Source: Undaria pinnatifida (lineage: Eukaryota; Sar; Phaeophyceae; Laminariales; Alariaceae). From it: a stretch of DNA of 64,000 nt. The number at the start of each line of letters is the position of its first letter. Within the stretch, counting starts at the first letter, position 1. The notes beneath the pieces were generated by a model. It saw nothing but the letters and a program-made list of their open reading frames with translations, made no database searches and was not told the DNA's origin. Of this stretch, positions 35,930-46,412 are shown piece after piece. The DNA is taken from NCBI GenBank assembly GCA_012845835.1, contig JABAKD010000016.1, forward strand, positions 14,497,020 to 14,561,019, given 5' to 3'. The position numbers and the translations under genes are program-made.

Positions 35930-36040
35930 CCTTGCCTTCCGCCTTGCCCTTCGTTGCTTCGCCTTGCCCTGCGTTGCTTCGCCTTGCCTTGCCCTGCCCT
36001 GTCCTTCCCTGCCCTGCCCTGCCTTGCCTTACCTTGCTTT
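35930..36040 (+). repeat. Degenerate (CCTTG/CCCTG)n pentanucleotide repeat
   Basis: About 20 pentamers of CCTTG, CCCTG or CGTTG type. The Leu/Pro-Cys-rich ORFs are shadows. 36050-36680 holds nothing recognised apart from short CAG and GTAC-rich palindromic stretches. Confidence 0.8.
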
Positions 36041-36687
36041 GGCGTACATAGAACATTGCTTTGCTTCTCACGGAGTGCCATCCACAGACCTCTGTCGACT
36101 TGGCCGTACCTCTCGCCCTAAACCCTCGACCCTTTGAAGCCAACTGTGGTTCATCGGACCCGCGCACTGCTGTTAGAACGGTTGGCATGATGTTGGTATG
36201 CCGTCTGCTTCGAGAAGCGGTAGAAGACTGCATGTGTTGGTACACTTTGTACCACTTGACCTGCTACGCTACAAGTAGCGGCAGCACCAGTGAAACTCAA
36301 ACCTCAAACGATACACAGCCAGCACACGAGTACAGCAGCAGCAGCAGCAGCAACCAGCTGTACTCTATTCTCTACGTACACATCCAATACCAAGCAACGT
36401 CGGAAAATAAAAAATAACATACGACGTACAAGTACTTGTATTCGTATAATACGACACCCGTACGAGGAGCTCTAGACTACGAGTACGAGTACACCGCAGC
36501 AGCACCAATACGTTACCACTACGTTACCAAACCTAAACCCTACATTTACGAAGCGAAGCAGATGCATGCATGCACGGGGTGTAGACTATGGGGTACTCGC
36601 CACATGTCCTATTTGCAGCAGGAAGCTAGGCATCTCTTCTTGCCGCATGAATTACCCGCACTATTCATAGACCACTACATACGACTA

Positions 36688-37505
36688 CTTACCGTAAACT
36701 ACACAAGATAACACACCCACATTAGATACCACACCCCCCACAGAATACGACACCCCGGTGATAATTTTGGGCGCATTTTTGCAACCATCGATTTACCACC
36801 GGGGCTACACAAGATACCACACCCCGGTGATAATTTTAGTTACGCCGCATACATTCACGGGCCCCCTCCTTTCTACCACCGGGCTCATAGAACATCTGCT
36901 CCGTGGGCACACAACACCACACCCTGTGTGCGGGGGGAACACCCCGTGTGGAGACCTCCAAGAACATGAACGTCGAGGGAGAGCAGAATACCTCTGCAAG
37001 TGCCCCCGCTTCTCCGACAACTGCTTCGACCACAGCAGTACAGCAGGCGCCACAGATCACGTCGTTCTTTCAACTCGAGCGCACTTCTCCTACACAAGCG
37101 ACTCCTGCCACGAGTCCTCCTGCTGCTGCTGCTGATCTACCAGCAACAGCAGCAGGCACCAACATGACAGCCCCCGCATCGCCTCACCAGCAGCGGCTCA
37201 ACTCTACAAGGAGTGTTTCGGTATCCCCCCCCAAGCACGACCTGTGGGTGTTCGGAGGTTATCACACCCCCTGGTTTATCACCCCCCCACATTTATCACA
37301 CCCCCAAACGTATCCTGTGGGTGGTCGGACGTGCTATCACACCCCCTGGTTTATCACACCCCCTGGGGGCCGCCGCGACCAGCACTCTATCACCGGGGCT
37401 ACACAAGATACCACACCCCCCACAGGATACCACACCCGGTGATAGTATTTTCAAGCGCTCAAATGTATTACCGGGGGTGTGTTATCTTGTGTAGTTTACG
37501 GTAAG
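36688..37505. mobile_element. TIR element T1 (about 818 bp), non-autonomous
   Basis: Perfect terminal inverted repeats: left CTTACCGTAAACTACACAAG then ATAACACACCC, and the exact reverse complement at 37474-37505. Subterminal motifs GATACCACACCCC, CACCGGGGCTACACAAGATA and CCCCCTGGTTTATCAC are repeated many times. An internal frame around 36966-37235 starts MNVEGEQNTSASAP and contains PQITSFFQLER within a Ser/Thr/Pro/Ala-rich region. It could be the N-terminal exon of a transposase or a captured host exon. No target duplication was clear. Confidence 0.8.
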
Positions 37506-37518
37506 CAGTACCACGGAC

Positions 37519-37760
37519 TTGATTATGCGAGTTAATGTGAGAACAACAAATGGCTGCAAATTCGAACCAGTACGTCGTAGTGTTTGTGTATTCCACAGAC
37601 AATGCTGCTTGTACCTTGCATCCCGGGATCTACCCTTCGTCCTCGAAGCAACGGGACAGAGGTATAAACAGAATATCCAGTTTCTATACCTCGGCGGCGT
37701 CATCCACGAAGACGCTGACGTCGCGGATGGTCTTGAAGCCCAGATTAACGAAGAGCACGG
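37519..37760 (+). pseudogene. LINE reverse transcriptase remnant, left part
   Basis: Contains ATGQRYKQNIQFLYLGGVIH then EDADVADGLEAQI, the post-catalytic RT segment (Q.Y.....F.YLGG.I....D....I..RI) of a non-LTR element. Everything upstream, including the catalytic motif, is missing. The sequence stops abruptly at 37760, where a MITE begins, and resumes at 38590. Confidence 0.7.
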
Positions 37761-38540
37761 AAAATCGTAATTCGATTTTTTTTTTTGTCAATTTCATGAA
37801 AAATTAACCAAAAATTCAATTTTGGTTCTTATCAAGGAACGGCGTAGTGCGTTCTAGGAAATACTTCGAAGTAAAAAATTAAAAAAAAACGCAAAAGGGT
37901 CAACGAACACCCGTGGGCAACGACCGAGGCGAGCGATGGCTTGCGTCCTCCCCGGAGCGCCGCGGCTAGCGGCAGATTGTTTTTGCCGGCAGCGGCTTGG
38001 AGGCTATGGCTCTAGGCGTCTCTTGGATGGGCTGGCACCACCCCGCCGCCCGACACGGGCGGCAGCGACGGGGATATAGCGGTCGAACTTCTGAGCGAAG
38101 TCATCATGTATGTGGTAGTTGGTCGTGTAACTTTCGAGGTGCAGGGCGACGAAAAACTGGGTTTGCGGCGGTCTCGATTGTTTTCGAAGCGTCGCAGGCG
38201 GTTTACGCTGTGCTAAGGACCTTCGGAAGCCGCGCTGCGGCCGCTCCGGTGGTCCTACCTCTCGCAATGGTGGCTTCTCGCCTCTCAATTCGCCGACGAC
38301 ATGGCACCAATTCGCGTGGCCGGCTTCGGTTACACAGAACAAGCCATGTCTAGGTGGACAAACTCCCCAAATTGAATTTCGATTTTCGACTAAATTCGAC
38401 CCAGAAAGTATTTTTTTGCTTCTTTTTTGTTGAATTTGATTTTTCGTAATAATTCTGAGAATGCCTGCTTGGTGATTCACTTTTTGACCAATCATATGCA
38501 TATCAAATTCAATTTGAAAAAAAAAATCGAAATTCGATTT
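37761..38540. mobile_element. MITE (about 780 bp) inserted in the LINE
   Basis: The left end AAAATCGTAATTCGATTTTT and the right end (reverse complement AAATCGAATTTCGATTTTTT) are inverted repeats. The next inner blocks (AAATTCAATTTTGG and AAATTCAATTTGA) also match. The interior has no transposase. 38460-38510 is shared with 12095-12150. Confidence 0.65.
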
Positions 38541-38589
38541 GGCAAGTTCCCCGTTAATTCGGGCCCTTAAAGCGACGGCTCTGGCTCAT

Positions 38590-39175
38590 GAGGGCATACG
38601 GTTCGGTCCAGAGCTATTTGACACGCCGACCGCCAGGTTCGGCCCGAAGGTCCGCCGCTGACGGCCGAGGTTATTGAGACCCTGCTGAGCGGGTGTGTGG
38701 CGTGGACCCTCAACGCGGCTCAGTCTGATGAGCTCCGAAAGGCGCACCTCGAAGTCCTCCGGCGGGTCCGTGGCTTCCAGCGTGGTGCTGACCACACTTA
38801 AGACGAAATGCGAAAGCATCGAACGACCCTTCTTCGCTGCGGCAATGGTCCGGTCAAACAAGGGGCGATTACCCAGTCGGATGATTGCGCAGATAGCCGG
38901 TGGAGCAAACCCGGGACCGGGTGGGCCACCGAACAACTGGTTGAGAACCCTGAGAGGTAACCTTGCCGTTTTTCTATCCAACCAGGGCTCCACGGAAGAC
39001 TCCCCACGGCAGTTTGGAGTTGAAACCGTAACTTGTGGGTCAATGCGGCAAAGAAGGCGGGCAAGTGGTACCGGAGGATCCTCGAAGAAGCCGAACGGTT
39101 CATGAGCAGGTGGCACGTAGAGGAGGAAAGCCAGAGTTCGGAGCGCCGCGCAGCCTGGATGCGCGACGTCTAATG
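38590..39175 (+). pseudogene. LINE ORF2 C-terminal remnant, right part
   Basis: Read over frame shifts: FGPELFDTPTARFGPKVR, LLSGCVAWTLNAAQSDELRK, HLEVLRRVRGFQ, SNKGRLPSRMIAQIAGG, GPPNNWLRTLR and KAGKWYRRILEEAERFMSRW. This is the usual order of the region after the RT in such LINEs (YGC.TW, RLP, PP..WL...L..DL, W...A). Together with 37519-37760 it makes one element split by the MITE. Several frameshifts show it is dead. Confidence 0.75.
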
Positions 39176-39605
39176 GAAAATAAGGCGGAGGGGTGTACTC
39201 GATACGGAAAATAAGAATAAGGAAGGGGGAGTGGGGAAACCGCGGCTCAAGAAACCAAGGAGACGGCAGTCAGGGTAGCAAGGCACCACGCCGACTAATA
39301 GGTACCAGGTAGAACTGTCTACGCAACTTCAAGCTACTGCGACTACCTTGTATTTAGTTTTTGTTACTCCGGAGTATTTGTTATTGGGATTGCCTGCCCC
39401 ATCCCCCTCACGGGTGCAGTGTCAGCCAGTGTTAGCCAGTGTCAGCCGTTACCGCGGCACTACCGTCGGAGGTATGTGGGTTCTTGCCGAACCGTTTCTT
39501 CCTCTTCCGTCCCTTTTGTCCGTTTCGTCGTCCCTTTATCTATTTAATTGTTTATTTTTCCTTTTTTCGCTTTGCCCTTTCTGTTTCCTTTTGGGTACCG
39601 TTCGG

Positions 39606-39678
39606 GGCTATCATACGCTATCATAGGCTATCATAGGCTATCATAGGCCATCACAGGCTATCATAGGCTATCATATGC
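39606..39678 (+). repeat. 10-bp minisatellite (GCTATCATAG)n
   Basis: About seven units with single changes (GCCATCACAG, GCTATCATAC). Confidence 0.9.
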
Positions 39679-40415
39679 TTTCGAGGCGATGATGTCGGTA
39701 CGGACACCACTGTAGAAGATACAGTAACTAGAGGCGAGGTCAGACACCAATGCTCCTAGCCACTGTCGCCAGAAACAGTGCGCAGGAGATAGGCCATGCG
39801 GTAATGCTCCTACTTAGCTACTCCTACTCCTACAGTAGGGTAAATCTAAACGCAATATGCCAAATATGCCAATATGGTTGCTGCCGCCGACGTAAGTTGG
39901 ATGGCTTCATCTGCTTTGTTGCCATTAATACCGTATAACACGGATGATAGCACACCCCCCTTGAATACCCCCCCCCCCCCCCCTATAAAAGCACACCCGG
40001 GGGTACATTTTTTGCATTTTTTTCGACCGTCACTTTATCACCAGAGGTGCGTTGAATACCACCCCCCCTTCGAACGTACGCCTGGAAATGGTCCAAGTCG
40101 AAAGTATCACACCCGGATAGGCCCCTTCTTCTGAGACGAGCGAAACGAGTAGTAACTCAGAGTTGAAAGGAAAAATGTGGAGTGAAACGTGCGAATTCCA
40201 CTCCTCTTAACCCCCGGCTTTCTGCGAGGTGGCGGAACTTGCCGTGTTACAAACCAGCGCGCACCGCTACGGTGTTGCGGTAACAGTATGATTTGTGCTG
40301 TGCGTGGGCTAAAAAAATGTATATATGTACAAGGTTCCCCTTCGGGAGGTGGACACGTGCCTCCCGGGGGCGACGCAAGTCGAACGACTACAACTAACTG
40401 ATGATGATGAAGTAT

Positions 40416-41063
40416 TTATGCAGAAGGTGTATATCGGAGGGATGCGTAGTGGAAAGAATGTGGATAATATAATAAGATATCACAGACTTTTGGAGGAGGA
40501 GGGTTGGGATATTGCTGAGGCTCGATGTGATAAGTTATTCGAAAGTCCACTCCGTATAACTGCGTGGCAGCAACTAATTCTACGTTTGTAGCATATGCGT
40601 AAGGCTGTGACATGAAGTGGAGATACTCTTCAACACTCGAATATGTAGTAGGTTGAGATCCAGCGACTTCCACAAGTTCTTGATTTGCTCCAGCTAAGAT
40701 GCTGTCGTGGAAAGTGTTGAAACCTGATCCTGGGATAACGGTGTACAAATTGGTTGTGATGTGGGCAATAATATGTGCACGGACGATGTGATGTAAAGCT
40801 GGGTTGTTGTGCACACGACGCGAGATACATCTTAATAAACATGCACCATCACCAATCTCGGGAATAATGGACCATTGACCAGAATTGTTATTGTTGCCGC
40901 TGTTGTTGTCTTGATCATTTTCGCTGTCTGATGGGTTTGTACTGCTGTCGCTGCTGTTAGAGGAATCATTGGTGTCAATTTGTTGTTTGTTTTCTGTGTC
41001 CAGTATTTTTCCCCGCGCGCTTATACCGATGTTTGTTGCCGATATGATCTGTTGTGTGCACAT
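40416..41063 (-). CDS. OTU-domain cysteine protease, stand-alone, 215 aa
   Basis: Predicted deubiquitinase-type cysteine protease of the ovarian-tumour fold. ATG at 41063-41061, stop at 40418-40416, no introns needed. Residues 1-30 are polar and 31-62 are a Ser/Asn/Asp linker. The OTU core starts at IIPEIGDGACLLRCI with Asp72 and Cys75. A VRAHIIAHI helix follows, then SVEEYLHFMSQPYAYATNVE (the conserved region before the substrate-binding strand). The C-terminal block is ILLYYPHSFHYASL with His205. Length and motif order fit a minimal OTU protease with an intact Cys-His pair. It is not part of the Helitron 6 kb upstream, and its sequence differs from the Helitron OTU. Upstream, 41064-41169 is shared with the truncated duplicate. 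Cellular role unknown; it may be a transposon passenger. Confidence 0.8.
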   Translation of the reverse strand: MCTQQIISATNIGISARGKILDTENKQQIDTNDSSNSSDSSTNPSDSENDQDNNSGNNNNSGQWSIIPEIGDGACLLRCISRRVHNNPALHHIVRAHIIAHITTNLYTVIPGSGFNTFHDSILAGANQELVEVAGSQPTTYSSVEEYLHFMSQPYAYATNVELVAATQLYGVDFRITYHIEPQQYPNPPPPKVCDILLYYPHSFHYASLRYTPSA

Positions 41064-41816
41064 CGTTACTTTTGCTTGAGTTGTGTTGCTACTTTATATC
41101 TCTTTATACAGGTTTCGCTACTGCTGTATGGTAACCACCGTGTCAATTGTGAGGGAGAACTCACAGTAAACTTAGAGTCTATGGACTGCGTGCTGCTTGC
41201 TGGTGGTGCTGCTGACGGAACTTTGCAAGACAAACGGAACTTTTTCGGGCACGTTGGCGTTGTTTGTTCCGTTCAGAAAAATATATTGTCTACACCGACA
41301 AATGATTCTTTATTATCTACATGACCTTGATTTGCTCCAGCTAAGATGCTGTCGTGGAAAGTGTTGAAACCTGATCCTGGGATAACGGTGTACAAATTGG
41401 TTGTGATGTGGGCAATAATATGTGCACGGACGATGTGATGTAAAGCTGGGTTGTTGTGCACACGACGCGAGATACATCTTAATAAACATGCACCATCACC
41501 AATCTCGGGAATAATGGACCATTGACCAGAATTGTTATTGTTGCCGCTGTTGTTGTCTTGATCATTTTCGCTGTCTGATGGGTTTGTACTGCTGTCGCTG
41601 CTGTTAGAGGAATCATTGGTGTCAATTTGTTGTTTGTTTTCTGTGTCCAGTATTTTTCCCCGCGTGCTTATACCGATGTTTGTTGCCGATATGGTCTGTT
41701 GTGTGCACATCGTTACTTTTGCTTGGGTTGTGTTGCTACTTTATATCTCTTTATACAGGTTTCGCTACTGCTGTATGGTAACCACCGTGTCAATTGTGAG
41801 GGAGAACTCACAGTAA
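40679..41816. repeat. Recent 491-bp direct duplication covering the OTU 5' half and promoter
   Basis: 40679-41169 and 41326-41816 differ at about three positions (for example CGCGCGC vs CGCGTGC, GATATGATCT vs GATATGGTCT). The copies are separated by 156 bp of unique sequence (41170-41325). The high identity implies a recent event, or an assembly artefact. Confidence 0.93.
41273..41710 (-). pseudogene. Truncated duplicate of the OTU protease gene
   Basis: Start codon and residues 1-128 match the intact gene upstream of its residue 129, including the DGAC nucleophile motif. The reading frame then leaves the duplication at 41326 and ends after 17 unrelated residues (starting GHVDNKESF). The catalytic His segment is lost, so it cannot be an active OTU enzyme. 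It keeps the same 5' flank as the full gene and could still be transcribed. Confidence 0.85.
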
Positions 41817-41952
41817 TGGCATAGTTCACGTCGTTGCAGCGGGTACATATACACCGCGCCCGCGTCTAGCAGTGCGGGAAAATTCTCTCGCAAATACATT
41901 TTGATGCCACCCCGATGTACGTGCGAGGACTAAAGTTCCACCGTGTGTGTAG

Positions 41953-42706
41953 TAGACGTATTTAAACCTGACGATATGCCTATATTTTAGGCTCTAAACC
42001 AAATTAAGCCCTATCGTGTTTTAAATGTCTACAAAATAGGTCTATTTTATCGACCTAACGACCACGGCAGACCACGGTGAGATGTAGATTTTCCCAAAAT
42101 ATGCACTTGGGCACATTTTGGCCCAAGTGCATATTTGAAGCAATTTTCCGAGTATTTTCCAGCAAACAACAGCATTTCAGACGACAAAAGCTCGAGGAAA
42201 CATCAGACGGATGCCTACATTTCGAGGGTGGAAATTGAACCGGGTTGAGGGCCAGTCCTGCTGTGCTGCTGTACTGACTGCCACACTGAGGCACACCGAA
42301 GGCGGCAGACGCCTGCGAGGTATCCTACATATGAAGCGAGTATGGAGTACGAAGCACTCAATGTTTTTGCCAGGCACCAGTTATTTGTTTTGGCCGTTTG
42401 TTCAAGCTCGCACAGCATGGGCAGGGGAGGGTCTTTCTCGAAGTTTCCACCCACTCATGTGCTGACTCATGACATAAATCCTCGTCTTGCCATCTGCGTC
42501 TGGAGTAGTGCAGAAATATCATAGTCTATTTTCAAGTAGTTTGATCTTTCCTCGGCTTTTCTTTTTATGCGTACTGAAAGAGACCACTATTTCGAGTTTT
42601 AGACATATGTTTTTTTTTTTTATGCGTTTAAGGTCGAAATATCGAATGGCCTAGCTCTTCCAGTTGGAAGTACTTAAGACCTAACCTCGAGGCTTAAATA
42701 CGTCTA
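41953..42706. mobile_element. hAT-like MITE, 754 bp, with 8-bp target-site duplication
   Basis: Terminal inverted repeats TAGACGTATTTAAACCT (left) and TAGACGTATTTAAGCCT (right, reverse complement). Flanks GTGTGTAG (41945-41952) and GTGTGTGG (42707-42714) form an 8-bp duplication with one mismatch, the length typical of hAT transposition. A perfect 16-bp stem-loop lies at 42097-42136. No transposase inside. Confidence 0.7.
42097..42136. other. Perfect 16-bp inverted repeat (hairpin) inside the MITE
   Basis: AAATATGCACTTGGGC and GCCCAAGTGCATATTT are separated by 8 bases. Confidence 0.85.
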
Positions 42707-43414
42707 GTGTGTGGTTGCCCGGGGACAGAAGTGTCTCATACCCCGCAAAATAGAGTCAGTCTCGGCGGCTTTCCGCGGCCATAGCTCGCGCCACGGACGT
42801 CCCATGAGCCCGGCACACGGCTGATAATATACCGACGGGTAGTCTGATCGCATTGCAGAAGAAAGCACACCAAAAAACTCTGCGCCGGCGGAGAAAAAGG
42901 GACGGACTAGGCAAAAAAATCAAAATGGTACATATGCATATATATATATACTTAATTACTTAGTTCTCGACCCCCTCAGAGGTCTCGCTCGGCATATTCT
43001 TCCCCCTCTCGGCCCTTCTCAGCCCGTAATTGCCGAAAAGAAAATTAGTTGCTGGGGATAAGAACCGTCCCGAAGTTCCTTAAGAAAATTAGTTGCTGGG
43101 GAAAAATATCTTTGTGCTGAAAGCGCTCAGTTGGTGCATCCCTGGCATCTCCGGTGGCTCATCAGCTCCGCACCGCCCAGCACCCCACCGCAGCGCTACG
43201 AGCTCGCAGCAACGCAGCGCCGTGCAGTGCCCTGCGATGCCCTGCAGCTCTAGCTTAGCAGAGCACAGCGCTGTGCTTTGACGTGTTTTGCTGCTTTGCC
43301 GTGCTGCGTGCTTTGCTGCTTTGCCGTGCTGCGTGCTTTGCGGTACTTTATTAGTTCGTACATGCCAGTAACATTCATTCGCAGTATCATCCCACGTACC
43401 GGTACTATTAATAA

Positions 43415-43735
43415 GTTTGTACATACTACGTTGGTGGATCACAACGCACCCCCAGCTCCGGTCAGCCCGGCTATATATAGCTCAGCAGTGCAGCGCAGCA
43501 TAGTGCGGTGCCGTGTCTTGCCCTTCGTTTCGCGGTGTTGTGACGTGCGGCGCTGTGCGTTCTTTTGAACATACAGCAGTAGTACCAGGTATGATGCAGG
43601 TACCATGTACCAGGTACCATTTATATGTGCGTGTCGTGTTCTCATCGCACGTACTGCCGTTCAGAACGTGACATCGACAAGCATCTAGCGCAGGGCAATT
43701 AGCTCTGCACAAGCACCTCTTGGCAACATTTTTTC
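43415..43735 (+). repeat. Direct repeat D1, copy a, with TATA-like box
   Basis: Aligns with 44450-44840: GTTTGTACATACTACG, CCGGCTATATATAGC, CGCAGC-rich segment, ..CCGTGCCCTTCG, and later GCTCTGCACAAGCA.CTCTTGGCA. CGGCTATATATAGC is a plausible TATA element, but no ORF follows in either copy. Confidence 0.7.
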
Positions 43736-44209
43736 ACCGTTCCAGCTTTTCTTTGCTTTCTTCCACACTTTATTGGTTCTTCCATTTCGTCGTTATTATT
43801 GCATTTTTTTCGTTTTTCAGTTGTTTCTTCGGTCATTTTCTCCTATCTCCTTTAAATTTGATTCGTTCAAACTCGTTTTTCAAGTTCTGAACATTTTTTT
43901 AACCTTTTTTATATTTGTTTACTCTTTTTTCCAAGATTTGTGTTTGGGAGTTGAACTTGCAACTTTGCTTTTTTGGGAGTTGAACTTGCATTTTAATGGA
44001 CGTCCATGCGCGGGGCTTGAACTTGCATTTTAATAGACGTCCATGCGAGCTTTTTTGTAATGCGCCCAAGGGCACACAACACAAGGCAACGGGAGCAAGC
44101 TGAAGCTGTGGGCCAGTTATGACAATTATTGTATTTTTTTTTGTTTTCAGTTGTTACCACAATGTGTCACAACAGCAGTGGTGTATCTACCAGTACTATT
44201 CCTTTACCA

Positions 44210-44440
44210 AAATAGACTATATATCATTTTTTTTACGAGGATCATTTTTTTTTATATGACCCCTGGATTCAACCAACGAAAACCAGGCTTATAAGCGAAC
44301 AGTCTATCTACTAGAAGACCACAAAGTCAAATTGATATCTGATTATTTTTTTATGAGGATCATTTTTTTCCCCCGATGACACCGGGATTCGAACCAACGA
44401 GAAGACCTTGAGGCTTACAGTACATACCCGTACTACTACA
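44210..44440 (-). other. Duplicated tRNA-like sequence
   Basis: On the minus strand 44385-44440 reads TGGTGTAGTAGTACGGGTA (A-box/D-arm-like) then GTTGGTTCGAATCCCGGTGT (a good B box). A diverged copy, with the GAGGATCATTTTTTT flank, lies at 44225-44300. T-arm and acceptor pairing are poor, so I treat these as tRNA-derived repeats rather than functional tRNA genes. Confidence 0.4.
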
Positions 44441-44449
44441 CCAGGTTTG

Positions 44450-44840
44450 TACATACTACGCTGTTGGATCACAATGCACGCCCAGCTCAGATCAGTCCGG
44501 CTATATATAGCCCAGCAGCGCAGCGTAGCGCCGTGCGGAGCCGTGCGGAGCCGCACGATGCGCTGCCGTGCCCTTCGCTGCGGTTCTGTATCGTGCTGCG
44601 CTGTGTGCTTTCTTTCGAGCATAGAGCAGTACCGGGTATAATACGTGTTGTTGTGATGTGCTACTTTTCTTCTTTTCTATTTTTCTACATGTATTTGATC
44701 TTTCACGGCCCCCTGTTTTCCCCCCCATGCAAATTACCCCCGTACTGCCGATCAAAACGTAACACCGGGAACAAAAGCACACGGCACAGCTGAGCACGAC
44801 AGGGCAACTTGCTCTGCACAAGCAGCTCTTGGCATTATCA
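44450..44840 (+). repeat. Direct repeat D1, copy b
   Basis: Second copy of the 43415-43735 unit, including CCGGCTATATATAGC at about 44498. Confidence 0.7.
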
Positions 44841-45590
44841 AATCGCTGTTTGCACCAAATCATGGGTCTCCTTCTTTCTGTCCCCTTTACATGTTTTTTG
44901 TTGCATTCTTCCTTGCCTTGCGCGAGCGTAGCGGGCGGCGTCAGCCGCCCGCGGAGCGGAGCCCTTGTAGACTATATATCAAGATGTCAGAAGTCAGTCT
45001 TTTCGTGGGACAAGGCCTCCGAAGTGCAATGCTCGGGAGGTTCTTAATCGAATGTGGTACCGGTAACCGTTCTCCAGTATCGCAGAAAGGCGTGTTTTTT
45101 CGCTGCCATCCCCGGGATTTAAGCGCGGGCCTTACTATCACCGGCATTGTGTGGGCATGGAAACACAAACGGTTTCAGACCAACGCCTCTCATGCGTTGG
45201 CACACCTTTGTTAACACCCCCCCTTATAATCACCCCCCCTTATTTTCACACCCTCTGCAATCTGGCCGGAGTCTGGTCACACTCCTTGGTGATCAAAGAT
45301 ACCGCTACCACACCTCCTCGTTATCATACCCCCTGTCATCTGACCGAGTCTGTTCGCTCTCGATAGCAACCGACGTCCCGTTAGCACCCCCCCTCAATAT
45401 CACACCCCCTCGTTATCATACCCCCAAGCTGCGGGGCTTCTGTTCATGGTCCTTATCACCGGGGGTACGCTAGATACCACACACACTCTATATAAGCACC
45501 CCCGGTGATGCTATTTCAAAGTTCAAAAAGTTATCACCTGGGTGTGCTTTCATCCGCGTTATTTGGTAACCATGCAACAACAGCAGGGGT

Positions 45591-46229
45591 CTCCCAATAA
45601 GGCGGTATCCCCGATATAAGGCGGTCAAAACCGCTTGGCAAGACTTGGTAATAGGTAATTGCACTCACAACCCGAAACGATCAAGGTGAATAAGGTGAAT
45701 AAGAAGGAATAAGGCGGCTTTCCCCAATAAGGCGGTCACATTGCTCTCTATAGTGTATACCGCACCACCGCCGCCTTACTGGATGACCCCTACTGGAACC
45801 GTGACCTCAACCCCAAGGCAATCAAGCTGTCAGTGTGTCAGTCTTGAGCCAATGGACCAGTGAGTGTTTTGGGCTTCTACAGTAGTAGCGCTCTTTGGCT
45901 CGTGCATCGTACACAGCAGCAGTGTGCGTTAGTCGTAGCGTGGAGACATGGTAAGATCTCCTTGGGAGGAACCCCATAGTCAAATCTAACATCATTTTCC
46001 CCACACCTTTTCTCTCCGTTCCTTCTTTTTTTTCCGGCCACGTCGGCTGCGGCTACTACCGCTACTGCCGCTCAGGGTTTTCGTATAATCAGAGGGGGGG
46101 CTCAGTCCGTGCCAGTTTTGTTGTTGTGGGGGAAAAAAGAGCTTCAGCTGTGAGACCGAGGATCTTGTCGAAATCCATTTTGCACGCTGCGTGTGATTGC
46201 TTCGGTCGCGCTTGCTTTTTTTAGGTGAG
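45591..46229. other. No gene; AATAAGGCGGT repeats, then candidate promoter of the downstream gene
   Basis: AATAAGGCGG occurs four times between 45595 and 45735. 46000-46229 immediately precedes the start codon of the secreted-protein exon and has no clear TATA box. Confidence 0.4.
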
Positions 46230-46412
46230 ATGCCACTTCGTTCAAGATACGGGGCCCGGCTGACAATAACGCGGTGCGTGATTGTGAGCTGTTTACTGGT
46301 TGCAGGGATCTCAGCCGTCTCCGTCGAGGTATCGGGAGTCGCGCTCGACGACAGTCTGAGTTCCCGGCCAACGCTTCCTGACTACTTGGGAGGAAAGCCA
46401 GAAGACCACCAG
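46230..46412 (+). CDS. Signal-peptide exon, probably exon 1 of the filamin/PC-esterase-like gene
   Basis: ATG at 46230. The 61-residue product has Arg-rich residues 2-15, a hydrophobic segment CVIVSCLLVAGISAVSV, then an acidic tail (DYLGGKPEDHQ). It stops exactly at a donor, CAG|GTGCGA, in phase 0. The next recognised exon on this strand (54581) also begins in phase 0. Both belong to a secreted-type protein, so joining them is reasonable, though it implies an 8.2-kb intron. It may instead be exon 1 of an otherwise unrecognised gene. Confidence 0.5.

Larger units (their letters stand above)
39911..45590. mobile_element. Putative TIR element T2 (about 5.7 kb) carrying OTU-protease genes
   Basis: The left end CTGCTTTGTTGCC..TACCGTATAACACGGATGATAGCACACCC resembles the reverse complement of the right end (CTGCTGTTGTTGC..TACCAAATAACGCGGATGAAAGCACACCC), at roughly 75-80% over 47 bp. 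Both ends have subterminal CACACCCCC/CACCGGGGGTAC repeats like those of T1 at 36.7-37.5 kb. It contains the OTU genes and a nested hAT-like MITE. No transposase was recognised. The two ends might instead be separate inverted solo copies. Confidence 0.4.
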
